From: Coptis chinensis
Lineage: Eukaryota; Streptophyta; Magnoliopsida; Ranunculales; Ranunculaceae
NCBI GenBank assembly: GCA_015680905.1
Contig: CM027378.1
Coordinates: 82,985,501 to 83,049,500, forward strand
DNA: 64,000 bases
Direction: 5' to 3'
Positions 1 through 14,000 of the stretch are shown here, piece by piece. Position 1 is the first letter of the stretch; each line of letters starts with the position of its first letter. The position numbers were made by a program, and so were the translations under genes. The notes beneath the pieces were generated by a model, which was not told the DNA's origin, made no database searches, and worked only from the letters and a program-made list of their open reading frames with translations.

Positions 1-640
1 ACATTCGTTCAACAGTTTACTCCATACCTCTTGAGCGAAAGTACAATTGAAGAATAAGTGCTCTTCAATCTCCACTTCCCGCCATCAGAAAATACACGTG
101 TCATCTGTCACCACTTTCCTCTCTTTCATTCTGCATAATGTCTTCAAGCTCTTCTGTAACACCATCCATGTTATAAAAGAGTGTCTCGGAATCCTGTTGG
201 TATACCAGACAATAGAGTGTCATGCTACTTGTTGTTTTGTATCCCTTATACTGTGGTAGGTATCTTTTAGTGTAAACCCACCCCTGTTCGAAACAATCCA
301 CACTATCGTATCTTCCCCACTGATGATGCTCACCTCTTCTTCCATTCTTTCAAATATGTCAGTGGCATGTACCCTAATATGATTAGGTACATACCACCTT
401 CCATTCTTAATGAACACCAAAAGCTTGCTGCCAAGATTGCAAGTCGAGTTATATTTCATAGCTTGCGGAAACCTCTCCTTCAAAATCCCATCTAGGTGCC
501 AAGAATCTAACCAGAATAATGTGCTTTTTCCATCTCCAATTTGATGCAATACAATGTGTTTTGCTTCAACCCTCTCTTTTAGAATATTTCGCCGGCTCCA
601 GGAACAGTCATTGGCTATATTCATACTCCATAAGTTTTTC
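1..640 (-). mobile_element. LINE remnant: zf-RVT (reverse-transcriptase zinc-binding) region, broken
   Basis: On the minus strand this reads as the 3' coding part of a plant L1-type LINE. A frame from about 620 down to 230 contains IGDGKSTLFWLDSWH, the typical segment between reverse transcriptase and the zinc-binding domain. Near the window edge another frame gives EEHLFFNCTFAQEVW, the zf-RVT signature. The two parts lie in different frames with stops between them, so the copy is dead. It runs off the left edge of the window, and its upstream end meets a T-run at about 650-668. It is much more decayed than the LINE at 43.8-52.2 kb. Confidence 0.75.
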
Positions 641-3298
641 TCCTTAATAAGATTTTTTTTTTTTTTTAATAAGTTCATAATTTATTTTTGATATCTAATA
701 AAATATGTTCTTTGTAAGCAAAAAAAACCACGGCGATTCAAGCGGCCATAGATTCACACAAAAACAACTGTTAATGATGGCTCCCTATGTGAAGTGTGAG
801 CTAATTTAGATTTATATATAAAAGAACATTCTAAAACAGCTAACTTATATTGATTCCAGATATAACACATTCAAATCAGACCATTTTCTAAGGCAAGCGG
901 TATTTGCACCCCCAACTTATGGAATTAGCAACCCGTTTAATATAAGTTCACAGTAAAAGCAACCCTCCATTAATCAATAGACATGACTTACACCTCCTCT
1001 ATTATTCTCTCAACAGCAAGCACCCCCAGCCACCCTTTCCAACAAAATAGACAAACGGGCTCTTCTCCCGCTCTTCTCTCACTGCCTCTCCTCCTCATGT
1101 CGAACTTCACCTATTGTAGCCACCTAGCCACACTTTCACACTAGTTTTGTACAAATCAAATCAGATGAAACAAACACAAACATGAAACGTTGGCACGCTA
1201 ACCTTATCATTCTTTTTGAAACTATCCGACCATTAATAGCGTCAGGATAACCAGCAAAAGTTTATTCAACATTTAAATGTTTTGCAAAATCACCCAACCT
1301 CAGCTTCACTATATTAGATTATTTTTTCCTCTTCCCTCTTACTTCTCTCTTTCTTCCCCATTCTCTTTCTGGTGACTTTCGCTTCATCAAAGATATTTTG
1401 ATACAAAGAAACAACTAAATCACTCTTTTACAGGTATACACCCTTCTCAAAATTTTGTTTCTTCTTCGTGTTCTATCACAGCAACAAATCTCCATAACTT
1501 ACTGGTTTTCACGGCAGACACCTGCCGCGGGAATAATTATGTGGCGGCAAAGTACCACCGCAACCAACTAGAACAAACAATGTGAATGGAAGAACGAAAA
1601 AACAATTCCATCGGATCTTCATTCCCGCGACACCTTCCTACCACAAAGTGTCCCTTGTCGCGGAAATACCGTCACCTACCAGAAACTTTTCCCATCAAAG
1701 TAGTCTCCCGGCAATCAAATTAGGTGAGTTCTTGTTGTTCACAGTACTATCTTAGTAGTACCACCGAAAATTCAATTTTGTTTCTTCTTCAGTGCTGGGA
1801 CAGAGGTGGAATAACTTTTATTCTACTACCCTTCTGGTGTAAAGGGGTGCCAATCCCAAAAATTGGGGTGTATATACCGCCGCCCTTTTCTATTCTTTCA
1901 TCCCAACTGTTATGATAAAAGTATTTGCAGTATAAAATGAACTCATTCATTTTACAGTATCTCGTCACTGGTGATGCACAAATATCAGAACAAGACTATT
2001 ACGAAGCCAACACCATTTGAGTCAACTACGAGTCTGACCACAAGATCCAGACTTTACCTTACTTGCAAAGGCTAAACTCATCCTTTCAATGTTGAATACT
2101 TGAGGATCTTATGATCATATATATATAGTATAATATAGGTAGACTGAAACATTTGCTTGCAAACAAAATCACCAAGGCTCATGAAACCTACAATACAAAC
2201 AAAAGGCCACAAGGTCAGATCTGAACAACACAAAAACATAGGCAGTGCCATTTCGTTAGAAATTTGATTACAGAATTGTCGTAACTAGCATCACTAAATA
2301 ACGATGAAACATTTATACATCGAGAGTGTCTACAATGAAACCGATTAGCTGATGTCATCTCTCACTGACAGATTAATATCCAGGTCCCAGAACAGCTGCT
2401 AAATGCAGATGGTGGTGGTTGTTTTCTTATTACTATGACAACGACAACAAAACAACAAGGCCGGAAATTACCCACAAGGATCACTATCATTTAGTCAGCC
2501 CTTACTCCATATTATTCGACTTAAACAAAAGATGCACTACAATGAGTTGGTTACAAATATAAGCACATTTTCAGTGCCTTATTTTGGTAGGTGAGCTAAA
2601 TTTGAAACCAAGGGTTGAAGGTGTTTGGTGGCTCGCAGGTTTCAATAAAGATTTTCAAGCATTTGAAGTGTAAAGCTCAAGCCCCATCTATGACACCAAA
2701 AATTTTGCTTTGATCAATTTGCAATTTTGCATAATTAAATTGTTAAGGAGATTTAGTTCATAATAATACTCTGTTTTATACGATTTTTCATATAATACGA
2801 ATAAAAGGCGGTCGTTTTAAACCTAGGGATTAATATGCAAATTATATGGTCCAGGCTTATACTTATACTTGCCGAATAATAAAGTCCGTATGTAAAAACC
2901 GACTTTAAAAGGTATGTTAATACTTCAAAATGGAAGGTCTTGAAAATCCACTTAAGTTTCGATACCCAAAGAATTAAATTGATAACAAGTATTAACAAAA
3001 ATCTAAGTTATGCACGTATCGTTAATGAGCAATTCCAGAAAAAAAATATTACATTTTAAACTTAAAACGCAAAAAGATATAACCAGATTTTTTCATATTA
3101 TGCATGTATAAAATTTATAAAAGACAAATTGTATTTTTGGCGTTTTTTCGCTTTTTTGCTCCGAATTCTCAAACGAATTATTATCCAAACTTTCAAATTT
3201 TAGACAAATAATTTATGTATCGAATTTTTGTCGTCCACGAATTTAAAAGCTATGATTTAGTTAGAGTACCAGGACTTTCAAAACGGTTTACTTCTAAT
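641..3298. other. Intergenic, no gene recognised
   Basis: AT-rich DNA with only short chance reading frames. A pyrimidine-rich stretch at about 1320-1500 could be promoter or leader sequence, but nothing coding follows it. About 2990-3270 is a diverged repeat that recurs inverted at about 59410-59620 (reported separately). Confidence 0.5.
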
Positions 3299-3745
3299 TA
3301 GGGCTGTCAATGGATCGGTTTGGGTCGGATTCTGGAAAATCCAAACCCAAACCGATAAGAAAATTGGAAACCCGAAACCGAACCGATAAGAAAATTGAGA
3401 GCCCAAAACCAAACCGAACCGATAATATATATTACAAACCGAAACCGAAACCAAACCGATCCGAACCGAAAACTATAAAATCAATTAAATCCTAAATTAA
3501 ATCAATTAATTTCAGCCACACAATTGATACACATATACAAAATTAATCATAAATATTACTAAAATGTCATCTTATCGGTTCGGGTTTATATCGGTTCGGT
3601 GGAGGACAAACCCAAAACCAAACCAATATCTTATCGGTTCGGTTTGGGTCGGTAGAGGGCATACCAAATTACCAAAACCCAAACCATTTTTTATCGGTTT
3701 GGTTTGGGTCGGTTATCGGGCTGTCAAAACTCATTGACAGCCCTA
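3299..3745. mobile_element. hAT-type miniature element (447 bp) with 8-bp target duplication
   Basis: The termini are perfect inverted repeats of 14 bp: TAGGGCTGTCAATG at 3299-3312 and its complement at 3732-3745. They are flanked by an exact 8-bp duplication, CTTCTAAT, at 3291-3298 and 3746-3753. An 8-bp duplication plus a TAGGG end fits the hAT superfamily. The interior is not coding. It consists of strings such as aaaccgaaccgat on one side and atcggttcggtttgggtcgg on the other, so each half is a loose complement of the other. A diverged relative lies at about 58978-59265. Confidence 0.88.
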
Positions 3746-3783
3746 CTTCTAATTGTGGATTTCGTAAACATATATCTGAATGC

Positions 3784-4615
3784 TAGAGTCCGAATTTGTT
3801 CACCAGCAGTTTTGCTAGTAGATTCTACCAGCACCGTAATTGGTCCACGTGTTCAACATTACAGCTGGTTATTAGCATCTTTATTATTTTCTAATTTAAT
3901 TAATAGTGCACCCAAAAGGAAATGTCACTCCCTCCATCTTCTTCTCGACAAAACCAGCACGAGACCATACTTGCAGATCAACCCATGGTGGTTTCCACAA
4001 ACTCAGCAACTGCGAGAACCGGGACCGTAGGTCTTAGGATGAGAATTCCACACGTTCAAGTGCCATCTTCAAATCCTAAGTGAGAAAGGAGTAAACAACA
4101 GCCCTTGAGCAGAAAATTTACCACCAAAGAGAAAATTTTACAATATTTGATTATTGCTATTTCCACTGTTTGTTTTTTGAAGGGTTGCAATAGAACCCGA
4201 ACATCCAAGTTAAAGTTTATATTCTCTATATCCTACATCAATAAAGAATCAATATATCAAGTTAGAGTTCCATGACTTTGAGGACAGCTTCACGAACCGC
4301 TATAGCGTCCAATTGTCCAAACCAACATCAACAAGAGATATGCAGAAAGATTGGTTATCTTTAATAGCAATCTCTGTTTTCTTTTTCTGTTTTTTTATTT
4401 CAATGGATTTTGGTGGAGAAGAAGAGGAATGAGAGAGGTCGCTCAAAGGTCTGGTAGGATACTCGTAAAGAAAACCAGAGCATATTTCCTTTTTGGAAAA
4501 ATTAATTAAAAAGTAATTTTAATAAAAAGTAGCTAAATTGCTTCAAAAAGCAGCTGTTGTGGTAACACGTGGACCAATTACAGTGCTGGTTGCTGGTGAA
4601 CAAATTCGGACTCTA
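3784..4615. mobile_element. Long-TIR non-autonomous DNA transposon (832 bp)
   Basis: Both ends carry TAGAGTCCGAATTTGTTC in inverted orientation (from 3784 on plus, from 4615 on minus). Pairing continues through a segment containing GTAATTGGTCCACGTGTT, so each arm is roughly 100 bp, with a 19-20 nt insertion in the left arm. Flanking sequences are TCTGAATGC and TCTGAACAG, an imperfect 9-bp duplication that would suit a Mutator-like element, but this is not secure. No transposase is visible. The element lies just downstream of the PUS7 3' end. Confidence 0.7.
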
Positions 4616-5034
4616 TCTGAACAGAGCTACTCGAGACCGAATACTAAGCTGACTGCAACATAAATGGCAGGTTTAAGATTGAGTAATCAACCACCTGATC
4701 TTTCACAAAGGAATCTGCCCCACCCACGAAAATCCACTTACCATCTGGACATCTGGTATATACTAATATTTGCTTTCTTAATATTCAGCTCTTGTTATGC
4801 TATGAAAATAATAATTTTACTTGGGAAGGTATAAAAACATGCATACAATTTAATTCTTCTTGTCCTGAGCCTGACTAAGTTACAGAAACATAAGTTCAGA
4901 AAGTGGATTAACTCTTACCAATATGGCATTACCTTATTCCTCTGTCCATTATATGCTGCTAGAAGAACAGTTTCCGAGAGAAAATCCATTGGAAGGTCTG
5001 GTACAGCTTGGAACTCGAGGATTATTGTTAGTGC

Positions 5035-8000
5035 TCACTGATTCATAGTTTTGTGGAAAGCAACCTGCAAAATGCGCAGAGTATGTTGGTCAGGACATCA
5101 TGCATGAACAAGTGTGTGTGTGTGTGTGTGTGTCTGTTCTTCCCCAGGTGGAATATCGCTATCTTGGTCAGTCAGCATTGAGAGAGTTTTGTTGTTCACA
5201 AATTCATACGTTTTGCTTAATCTCGTAAGCATGGTGGGATTTCCTATGGTTGCATATCACCACTGTCGATGGCATTGCTCGGCCGCCAGTTCAACATGAC
5301 TTATACAAACACTCCCTTGGTGTTTATAGTGAGGGTTCTCAGATAAAAGGGACTTCTAAAGGGCAATGCCGCCTGAAACCGTGTCACAAGTTTCTTTGGC
5401 TCAGAAGAATAGCCAGGTGGGGTATTAGAAGTGAAAATTAACAAAGGTCTCTTTTTGGAAGGAAAGTTTTTTCCAAGTTACTGCCAGATCTTGTTTAAGA
5501 ACATTTCCAAAAATTGACATACAACAGTCATAATTTTCCATAAAAATTGACTTCTGAATAGAGAAGTGAATAGATTATTCTGGGACCTTGATATTAATTA
5601 GTCTTCAACCGGAACTACCAATAAATACACTGGCAAGATCCGGTTGACGGAAGACATTCTTTGTGTTAACAAGGAGTCAAGGACCAAAAAAATGTATCAT
5701 GACCCTATATCCTCGATTACATTCCTCTCTGAATAAAATACATCTTCAACGCAGACAACTGTCCAAAACTTCAACAGTACAAAGTCAAGTTTACTTGAAG
5801 TTATGCAGTTGTTTTTTGCTTGATATATAATTTAATAAGAAAAGCAAGGAACTGATAAGTTGGAAAGACACCTAAGACATCCCTTAGGCCACTTATTGGA
5901 GTGGAGAACCTCTATCATTGCAACAAACAAAACTGAATAAAGATTCCACTTCTGTTTGTTAATTCTAGTCGCAATCAATGCATATGAATGAGCAGTAGAG
6001 CTTCGTGAACTACTCCTTAATGTCCTTGACATGGCAAAAGAACATACTTATGATTCTCATCCAATGTCTTCGGAACTTGGAAGTGTGTTCAGTCACAAAT
6101 ATTTGGTCAACCGACATAATGATGCTAATACTTTCAAAGTTACCAGTACATACCGATGTTGACAGTTTTAGAAGCTCTCTTATAGCCATTGTGGCATAGC
6201 AAGAAGCTGGCAGAGTGAAGCCTAGCTTAAGAGCGATTTGGGGTGACGAAGTATCAGGGTTTTGGAAAGAGTTGACTTGTATTTCCACCACTCCACCGTC
6301 CCCAGCTTCAGTTTTACTTCCCAAGGGCATTGCCCCATTGTTTAGATTCTCTAATTTTTCCCTGCAGTCGACAACTTCATTCTCGGATTTTCTTTCTTCT
6401 CTGAAATTTTTTAATGGTTTTGATTTTAATATGGCATCCAAATCTGTCTCCGCCAACGGTACATCACCATCTGTATAGTGGAGCAACTCCCTACAATGTC
6501 ATACAAATGAATGTGGTTAGCAAAAAGATCTGGGTCTTTTTAGAAGAGATTGGGGTCTTCTTAAAAATCCTTGCTTATACGAATAATATAATTAGTATCC
6601 TTCAGTTTGGCATCTGTCTCACACCCCAAGAGAAAGTGACATGTAGAGAAAAGATCAGTAACAAAGAGAGAGGGAGAAACATAAAAAGGGGAGTAGATGT
6701 TTCCTTGGTAACGTTAACTAGTTATTGGTTGGGAAGCAGGTCGTAAACTTAGCAACAAACAAAATGCTCGTGTTAAGAGAAAAAAGGGTTGACAAAGACA
6801 TACATACCATTCAAAATCTACTGGCTTTTGGAAAACCCGCCTATAACCTCCACTCATATTGGTTATTGAGAACTCCCTACAAAGAGTTGACAACCACAGT
6901 CCTTTTAGCATTATGCGAGATTTATAACCTGTGCATACCAAACAGGAAGTTGCTTCACGATAACTTACTTCGCGTTGTGTACGCAGTCTGTCAAGGTGAT
7001 CCCATCCTGAGATAGTGGCAAACAAAAACCAAGGTTTAATATACAGCACTGTGAGAAAATCTGTTTGCAAATTCAAACAAGTACTGCTTATGTTCATGAC
7101 GATGAAGAATCAACCATTGGGAGGCCTCTGTCATTGGGAGGCATCAGTCAATAGAATGACAGAGGCATCCGTGCATAGATACAAAAATAAACTGTCAAAT
7201 GCCGATAACAACTCAACACATGGCAGCAATCAAGAAAACAGAGATAGAATTCACTAACATGTAGCAGAGTAAGAGTAATGATAAAAAAAATTAAATACCT
7301 TATTGGCCAAATCATGATAAACTTCAGCAATATCATTCATTGGGTAGAGAACTCTTGAGCTGTAAAAAGATTTAAGATGTTGATATGCACTGAAATCCTT
7401 GAAAAATGTCCAAATTAATGAGGCCAGCAAAAGGAATTTAGATCACTTTACCCAGGCAAAGGTAGTACCATATCCTCAGTTTTATACTCTCTTCTAAGCA
7501 AATCTTCTTCATTAACTGCCTGCAACCAGATGGAAGATTTCTGAGCAACCATTCTCCTAAGTAATGGAAAACACTTTCGACTCTCAACAAGGAAAAAGAA
7601 AACAATGACATATACTGAAGAAGATAACACATTGAGTTCTTTCTTTTTTATTTGCTTGGTAAAATATAACAACAAGTGGCAAGTGAAACACATTGAGTTC
7701 TTTTCAAGTGAGGTAAAAGAAAATAACACATGAGAATACAAGCGATTTGTTATCACTCCGAACATGAGAACAAAAGCTTCCAAGCAATACGATAAATATA
7801 TAACCTTAATGTCTGGCAAAAAAAATATAAAAAAGGCTAATACATGTCTATCGAATGCTGCCAATGTCTGTTAATGGAAAAGGCAACTCGATGAAAGTTC
7901 AAATTGCCAAAAATCAAAATAGAAACAGAAAAGTTACGATCATACTCTGAACAATTTTGACAATGTTAAAAGCTACAATCATAAGCACGGGAAATTTAGA

Positions 8001-11000
8001 ACTCTTGCCTTTACAAGAATATCCTTCTCTTCAGGATGTGATATCCCAGGTATCTCCTCTATATGGCTACAATCATATGCCTCAGTACTATCGCCATCTT
8101 CACATTCACTATTAATTGCTTCAATTGGTTTTTCTGCTGACCCGCCTTTGCAATACACCAAATCTCCTAACATAAGTTGGGCAGTGCCTGCCACAGACAT
8201 AACTTGTCAAGAAAAAAAAATGTAGGAAAAAAAAAAAGGGAAACCCACCCAGGCACTCACTCACAAGCATAAAGTATTTCGTTTTTACATCTTTTTTTTT
8301 TCTTTATCAAGCCAAAAATAAGAGAATCAATCAAACTGAGTGAATCCAAGAGTTCGAAACACGTAGAGAGGTGAAAAATAACCCACCCAAACAGCAAACA
8401 CCCATTCTACTAGAAATATGGGTAGACAGAGTCATGCTCCTAATCATGTTTTCTAGTTAGCCATGACCCCTGCCTTCCTGCACTCATGACAGTCAACGCG
8501 CCTCTGTCACACCATCAAAACACAAACAAATAACTTCCCTGTTTCTTTGGCATTTGCCTTCATCACCAATCTCACTTGAAAGGTCTCTGCAAAAGAGCTT
8601 TCTGAAAACACGGATTTTGTCAAGAACTTACTAGCAGATCAAACTATGGCATTTTGAATTTCAAAAACTAAAAAGTAAAGCAAATTTTCTCCCCTCAAAA
8701 TGATCACCAAATCTCACATCCACTAGGTGCTTTGCTTTTTGCCTCTGTTTTCGTTACCCTCCCACATGCTATGGAATTACACACCATGCCACTGAACCTA
8801 AACCAACATAAACCAATCGTGCGAGATTCAAGAAAAGTACCACCTCGTCTATGTCGTTCACAACCGTTCAATATGTGTCACAGAAATTCTGGTTTTTCCG
8901 GCTTTCCGCTTGAAAATTTGTGTAATTTATAGGATTTATCAAGTCCTAGATCCACCATGACCTCTATTGAAAGTTTTAAAATAATCTGATTATTTATTTC
9001 ACAGATACCCACTTCTAAGTGAGTTGCTGCCCAGTTGGTTCCTCATTCACTTAGAAGGACTGCAGTTCTGCAAGTAACATTAAACAAAGTTTTTAATGGC
9101 TAAAATGTTCATTGTATAATCACCAAGATGACCATATTTTTGTCCATTTTATGAAGCTTACTTCTCATTCTTAGGTTACATGATTCATATAAATTATCCC
9201 CAATTTCTAGATAGAAAGAAATGGTTTAAGAGGTTTGCACAGGACTGTTATACACACAAGCATGCATGTGTGCAGAGACTCAGAGCTGAGCCAAGCCAGC
9301 CTACCCACAAATGGGCACCAGGATTAATCCACACTAACCCTTTAACTAGAATCAAGTCACTCTTTTTAATTTTCTTTTCGGTTGGTAAAGCGAAGTTGTA
9401 TAAAAATAAGTAACAGCAGGTATAGGATGGGAAGAGACATCCTACAATACTATAAACAAAAGCCAAAATAAGAACTGAACAAGAAAAAAGCAAAAGCAAC
9501 TACAAAGCAGCTCCAAGAGTATAACTACAAACTCAAACAGGATCTGCCAACCGGATATGAATCTCCTGAATGGTGTGTCCCTCCACTCCTCTAATACATC
9601 CGACCAAAGAAAAATCAAACCTTTGATCGAGATGATAGCCTCCATGGAATAGTCTCTGTCATCAAAGCGTCTACCTTTTCTCTCCACCCAAAGACCACAC
9701 TCATTCTCCATTTATCTAGCGCAAAGCCACTCCATTTCCCATGTTAAACACGTGACCTAACCTAAGTCAGACACATTTGACATTACGTAGTTAGTGTATC
9801 AAGTGGATCAATATGTTTGCCATATTGTAAGCCATTAGGACCACACCTGTGTCTATATCTACTGAGAATGCAAAAACCATCTGAGATCCAGAGCCGATCC
9901 TTACAAAGATTCTCTCCTACATGCTCTAAACAGTGTTCTAAAAAACGGCCTAGGCGGCCGTCTAGGCGGTGCCTAGCCGTACTGATTTTCACCCTAAACG
10001 GTTGATAAAACGGTGGACCGATTAATCGGGACTAGGCGGTGGATTAATCGGCCTAGGCGGTCTAGGCGGGCTGGACGGTTTATAAGGTCTAGTTTGTTTT
10101 TTGGGCCCAATTTGTTACAATCCCAATTAAAAAAACAATCGGTCTCTCTGGGCTTAAGTTAAAAAAAAGCTTAAGTTAAAAAAAAGCCTGATAGGGCTTA
10201 GAAACAATCGGTCTCTCTTCTTCAACAAACAAACAATCGGTCTCTCTGGTCTCTCTGGTCTCTCTTCTTCAACAAACAATCGGTCTCTCTTCAACAAACA
10301 ATCAGCTGCTCTTCTTCTTCTTCTCGGTATGTATTTCTTCTCTCCAATTCTGCTCTCTTTTTTTCTTCTCTCCAGCAACCAAAATAAATTAAGTTGTAGT
10401 GAGTGTGAAAGAATCCATCTTTAATATTTTAATGGGAATTTCAAAAAGTTGGAAATCATCAAGTCTTAAATGAGGGGAAGAAGTCTTAAACGTTGACCCG
10501 TTTTTCCATTTTGTTTCGCCTTTTCAATTCCAACAACTTTGATATCAAGCTAAGTCTTGAGGTCTTGCCAGGTATCAAATAACCTGTTCTATCCAGAGAA
10601 AAAAAAAATTAATTATACATATATATTTAAATAATTAATTAATTAATTAATTAATTAAAACCGCCTAGCGCCGCCTAGAAGGCCTAGGCGCTAGGCGCTC
10701 CCCTACCGTCCGACTACCGCCTAGCGTTTTTTAAAACATTGGCTCTAAATATCCTTCAAACCTTACTTCTGATTTATACTTTTTATAAGTAAACTTTATA
10801 ACATCCTCACCTTTCTATGAACATGTTTGCATCTTGACTACCATAAGGACATGAATATAGATACCAAAGCATATATAAGACACAAGATAATAGAAGACGT
10901 GACATAAGATGAAAACTAATGGAGTAACATATTTGAAGCAGGAATACCATACATTTAGAAAAGCATTAAAATGAATTAAGAACAAACTATACATGTTTGC

Positions 11001-14000
11001 ACCAACGGACACACATAAGAGGGAGCACAAACCTTGTCTTTGCACTCTAGCACTTGCTGCATGGTTCCATAAGTAACTTTGGTAACTATGCACATACCTG
11101 TACATGGAAATACCAAATGCTGCAAATTAAGGTCTTATTGATTCAATAAACACAATTTGTACGAATAATGAAAAATAAATCTCCCTTGTTTGGAAACTAA
11201 AATATCGCAAAGGGAAGAAATCTTATTTTCCTTTTCCACAAAGGTAAAAGATAAAAAACCAAAGACCAACAAAAGAAATCTCATGGATAGTCTACGAATT
11301 GGCAGTAAATAGCACAGTTTTTTTTTTTTTTCGGGGACAATTGAAACAAAAACCCATCCGACGTGGAGGTGGTAAAGTAGTATAGGTGCATAACACAAAA
11401 CAAAAAAGCTTATCAAGTTCTGACTTTTATTGATAAAAAGTTCAACACTCGAATTACAATCTATTTCATACTCCATGACTCTTTGAATATACCACTTACA
11501 TCATTCTCAGTGTCCTGGGTATTGCCTTCAGGGCCTGCAAATAGTTCCCAGGGCATTTCTTCAAGCATTGGAGCTGAGAATGAAATAAAATAAGAAAGCA
11601 AATTGATAACACTAATAACAGGTTGCAGGGGTTCAGCATAAAAAAAAAATGACGAGCATGAACAATTAGGAAGTATTGAATGAGTAGGAAGCACAAAAAT
11701 ATACATCAAAGAGAAAAATGACAAGAGGAAGCACAAAAATATACATCAAAGAGAAAAATGACAAGAATCTTACGATGGCCCTTTCAGCAACCAGATATCG
11801 AGGTAACCGGCTTAGCATTCCATCAATATCACCAGTTTCCTTGTAATACTCACGTGCCTCTCTGATGATATCACGCTGTTCTAAAGGTTAAGTAGCAAAA
11901 AGCAGGAGTTCCACTTTTCTTAATATTAACAAATTTTCCAGTATTTTGATAATGCATGAGAACTGTAAAGAATTAGCCCCTTCCATCTGACGCAACAAAA
12001 ATAATAAAGTGTTCATTTATATATATAAAAAAAAAAAAAAAAACCTTCCACATTATAACAACAGTAAAAGGATATCTCCTTCCCTCGGATCAAGAAACAA
12101 ATTGATGGCAGTTTTCCATTCTCCCTTAAGTAATGCCACTCCAATGAGGTGAGTTGGCACCGAACCACTTCCAAAACGCTGAAACTCATAACATTTTATT
12201 AGTTAATAATAAGCAACCATAAGATTCTGGTTAAATGCATGCAACAGACTCACCTGCAGACCAAAGTAATTGATAAACCCATTCCTTCCCAAGGAATCTG
12301 CAGCCGACTTTATGATGTCCTCCGAATCTGAAACAACTCCTCTGTGAACATATGTAAGTACATAACATGCCGATTTACTAGCTAAAAGAAAATGGAAATT
12401 TTGTAAAAGGTGAACAAACATGTAAAAACTATAGGTTTCACCTCAAAGTAATTGTGAATCGATTTCCTTCGAGTTGTCCGAGAAGAATCCCTTCTTTGAC
12501 ATAACTGAATCAGATGAAACTTAAGCATCATGGAAATGTAGTAAAATAACAAACTAAGAACGTATATCATGCAGACCTTACCAAAAGTTTCCAACTTTAA
12601 TACCAATTAGTCTGTCGTTGAGGGCAGCCAGTCTTTTCGAGTGTTGCTTGAAAACAGTTACCTGCAAAAAGCAAGTAATTCCATGAACAACCTATCCCCA
12701 AATTTACTCAGAGCACTAATATAGAAAAGACTGCCTTAAATCACTCTCTTCATGGAAATGACCTGGATTTATGCAATTAAATGCCTATGTAAGGTGGAAT
12801 GACTGTATTGACGTAAAAAGGTAGGTGGTGATTGTGATCAATCTAGCACTCTAGATGAAATTAAAATAAACCCTCCCAACTACGATTTCAAATGGCACCT
12901 TTGTAATAAGTTACTAAAGATGGACCACATACATGTGAAGGAATGAAACTTCCATTTTTGTCCTCGCATATGGTCTTGTTAAAAGCTTCCTAGCTCCCTT
13001 TAACATGATGCCAATTTTGATATTTACTTTTTCTTTTTCTTTTTCTTTTTAATGTTCAAATATTTCAAACAATAGCAAAAAAACTGGAGGGAGAAGGCAC
13101 GTGGTATGATTGTAAGAGTTTGTTTTAAAGGAGAAACTGTTCATTGGAGTGTTGAAAGTGCCCAAGGTCTTGGTATCAAATCCCACCTTCACTGTGGAAA
13201 GGGTTCTCTTTAAGGGTTTAGGCAAATAAAGTTGTAAATATCAAAAAGTAAATGCACAAGACAAAGGAAAGAGTGAAGTGGGTTGCGTGTCAAAGGCAGA
13301 GAAAGTGAGAGTTCACTTGGACAGGTAATTACAGGGGTGCTAAAGATGCCATTGAAGGCCTGTTGTACATCAATTATTACTTTGATTAATTGAAAATAAA
13401 TTATGGCCGGTTAGTGCCTAACCCCAGCTTGCTTCTTGCCAAAAAATATATTTTTAGTTCGTGTCAAAAGTACGTAAAGTATAGTATTGAAGACACATGA
13501 AGCAGCGACAAATAGCAGCAGCACATATGAATAAGCATATAAAAATGTAAAATACTAAGCTCAATGCATTTGAGCCGGCTAAGAACAACAAAGGATCCAA
13601 GGGCATGGAAAAAGAATGAGAAGAAAGTTTTACCCTTTGAGTTGATACAGAACGCTTATCTTTTGTACCCGAAAATCCAAATGACCGTTGCTGCCCAAGA
13701 GAACTTAACATTATCAGTCAAATGAGTAGACATTTTGATAGTACTAGATGAGAAATTTCAAGCAAGGAATTAAAAAGAAGTTGAACCAAAGTGACTTTCA
13801 CTTTTTTTTCAGAAACAGAAATATTGCCTAAAATGTAACTTCTGTAAAATGTTCTGACTGATTAATGAGAATAAACTAGGAAGTTTACTTTAAATTCATT
13901 AAAAAAAAACAGAAACATGACAATTTACATGTATAATTGGCACAACTACGTACCTGGATGCCAAGCATCTTTGCTATCAGTCCCAAAGCCTCTTGGGTGT

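Noticed and set aside
1500-1720. GC-richer patch with ccgcgg-type motifs as a gene
   Set aside because: No frame of meaningful length and no recognisable protein or RNA.
13090-13260. Possible SINE, because of GGTATCAAATCCC resembling a B box
   Set aside because: No convincing A box, tail or target duplication could be found, and it lies inside a PUS7 intron without other copies seen in the window.
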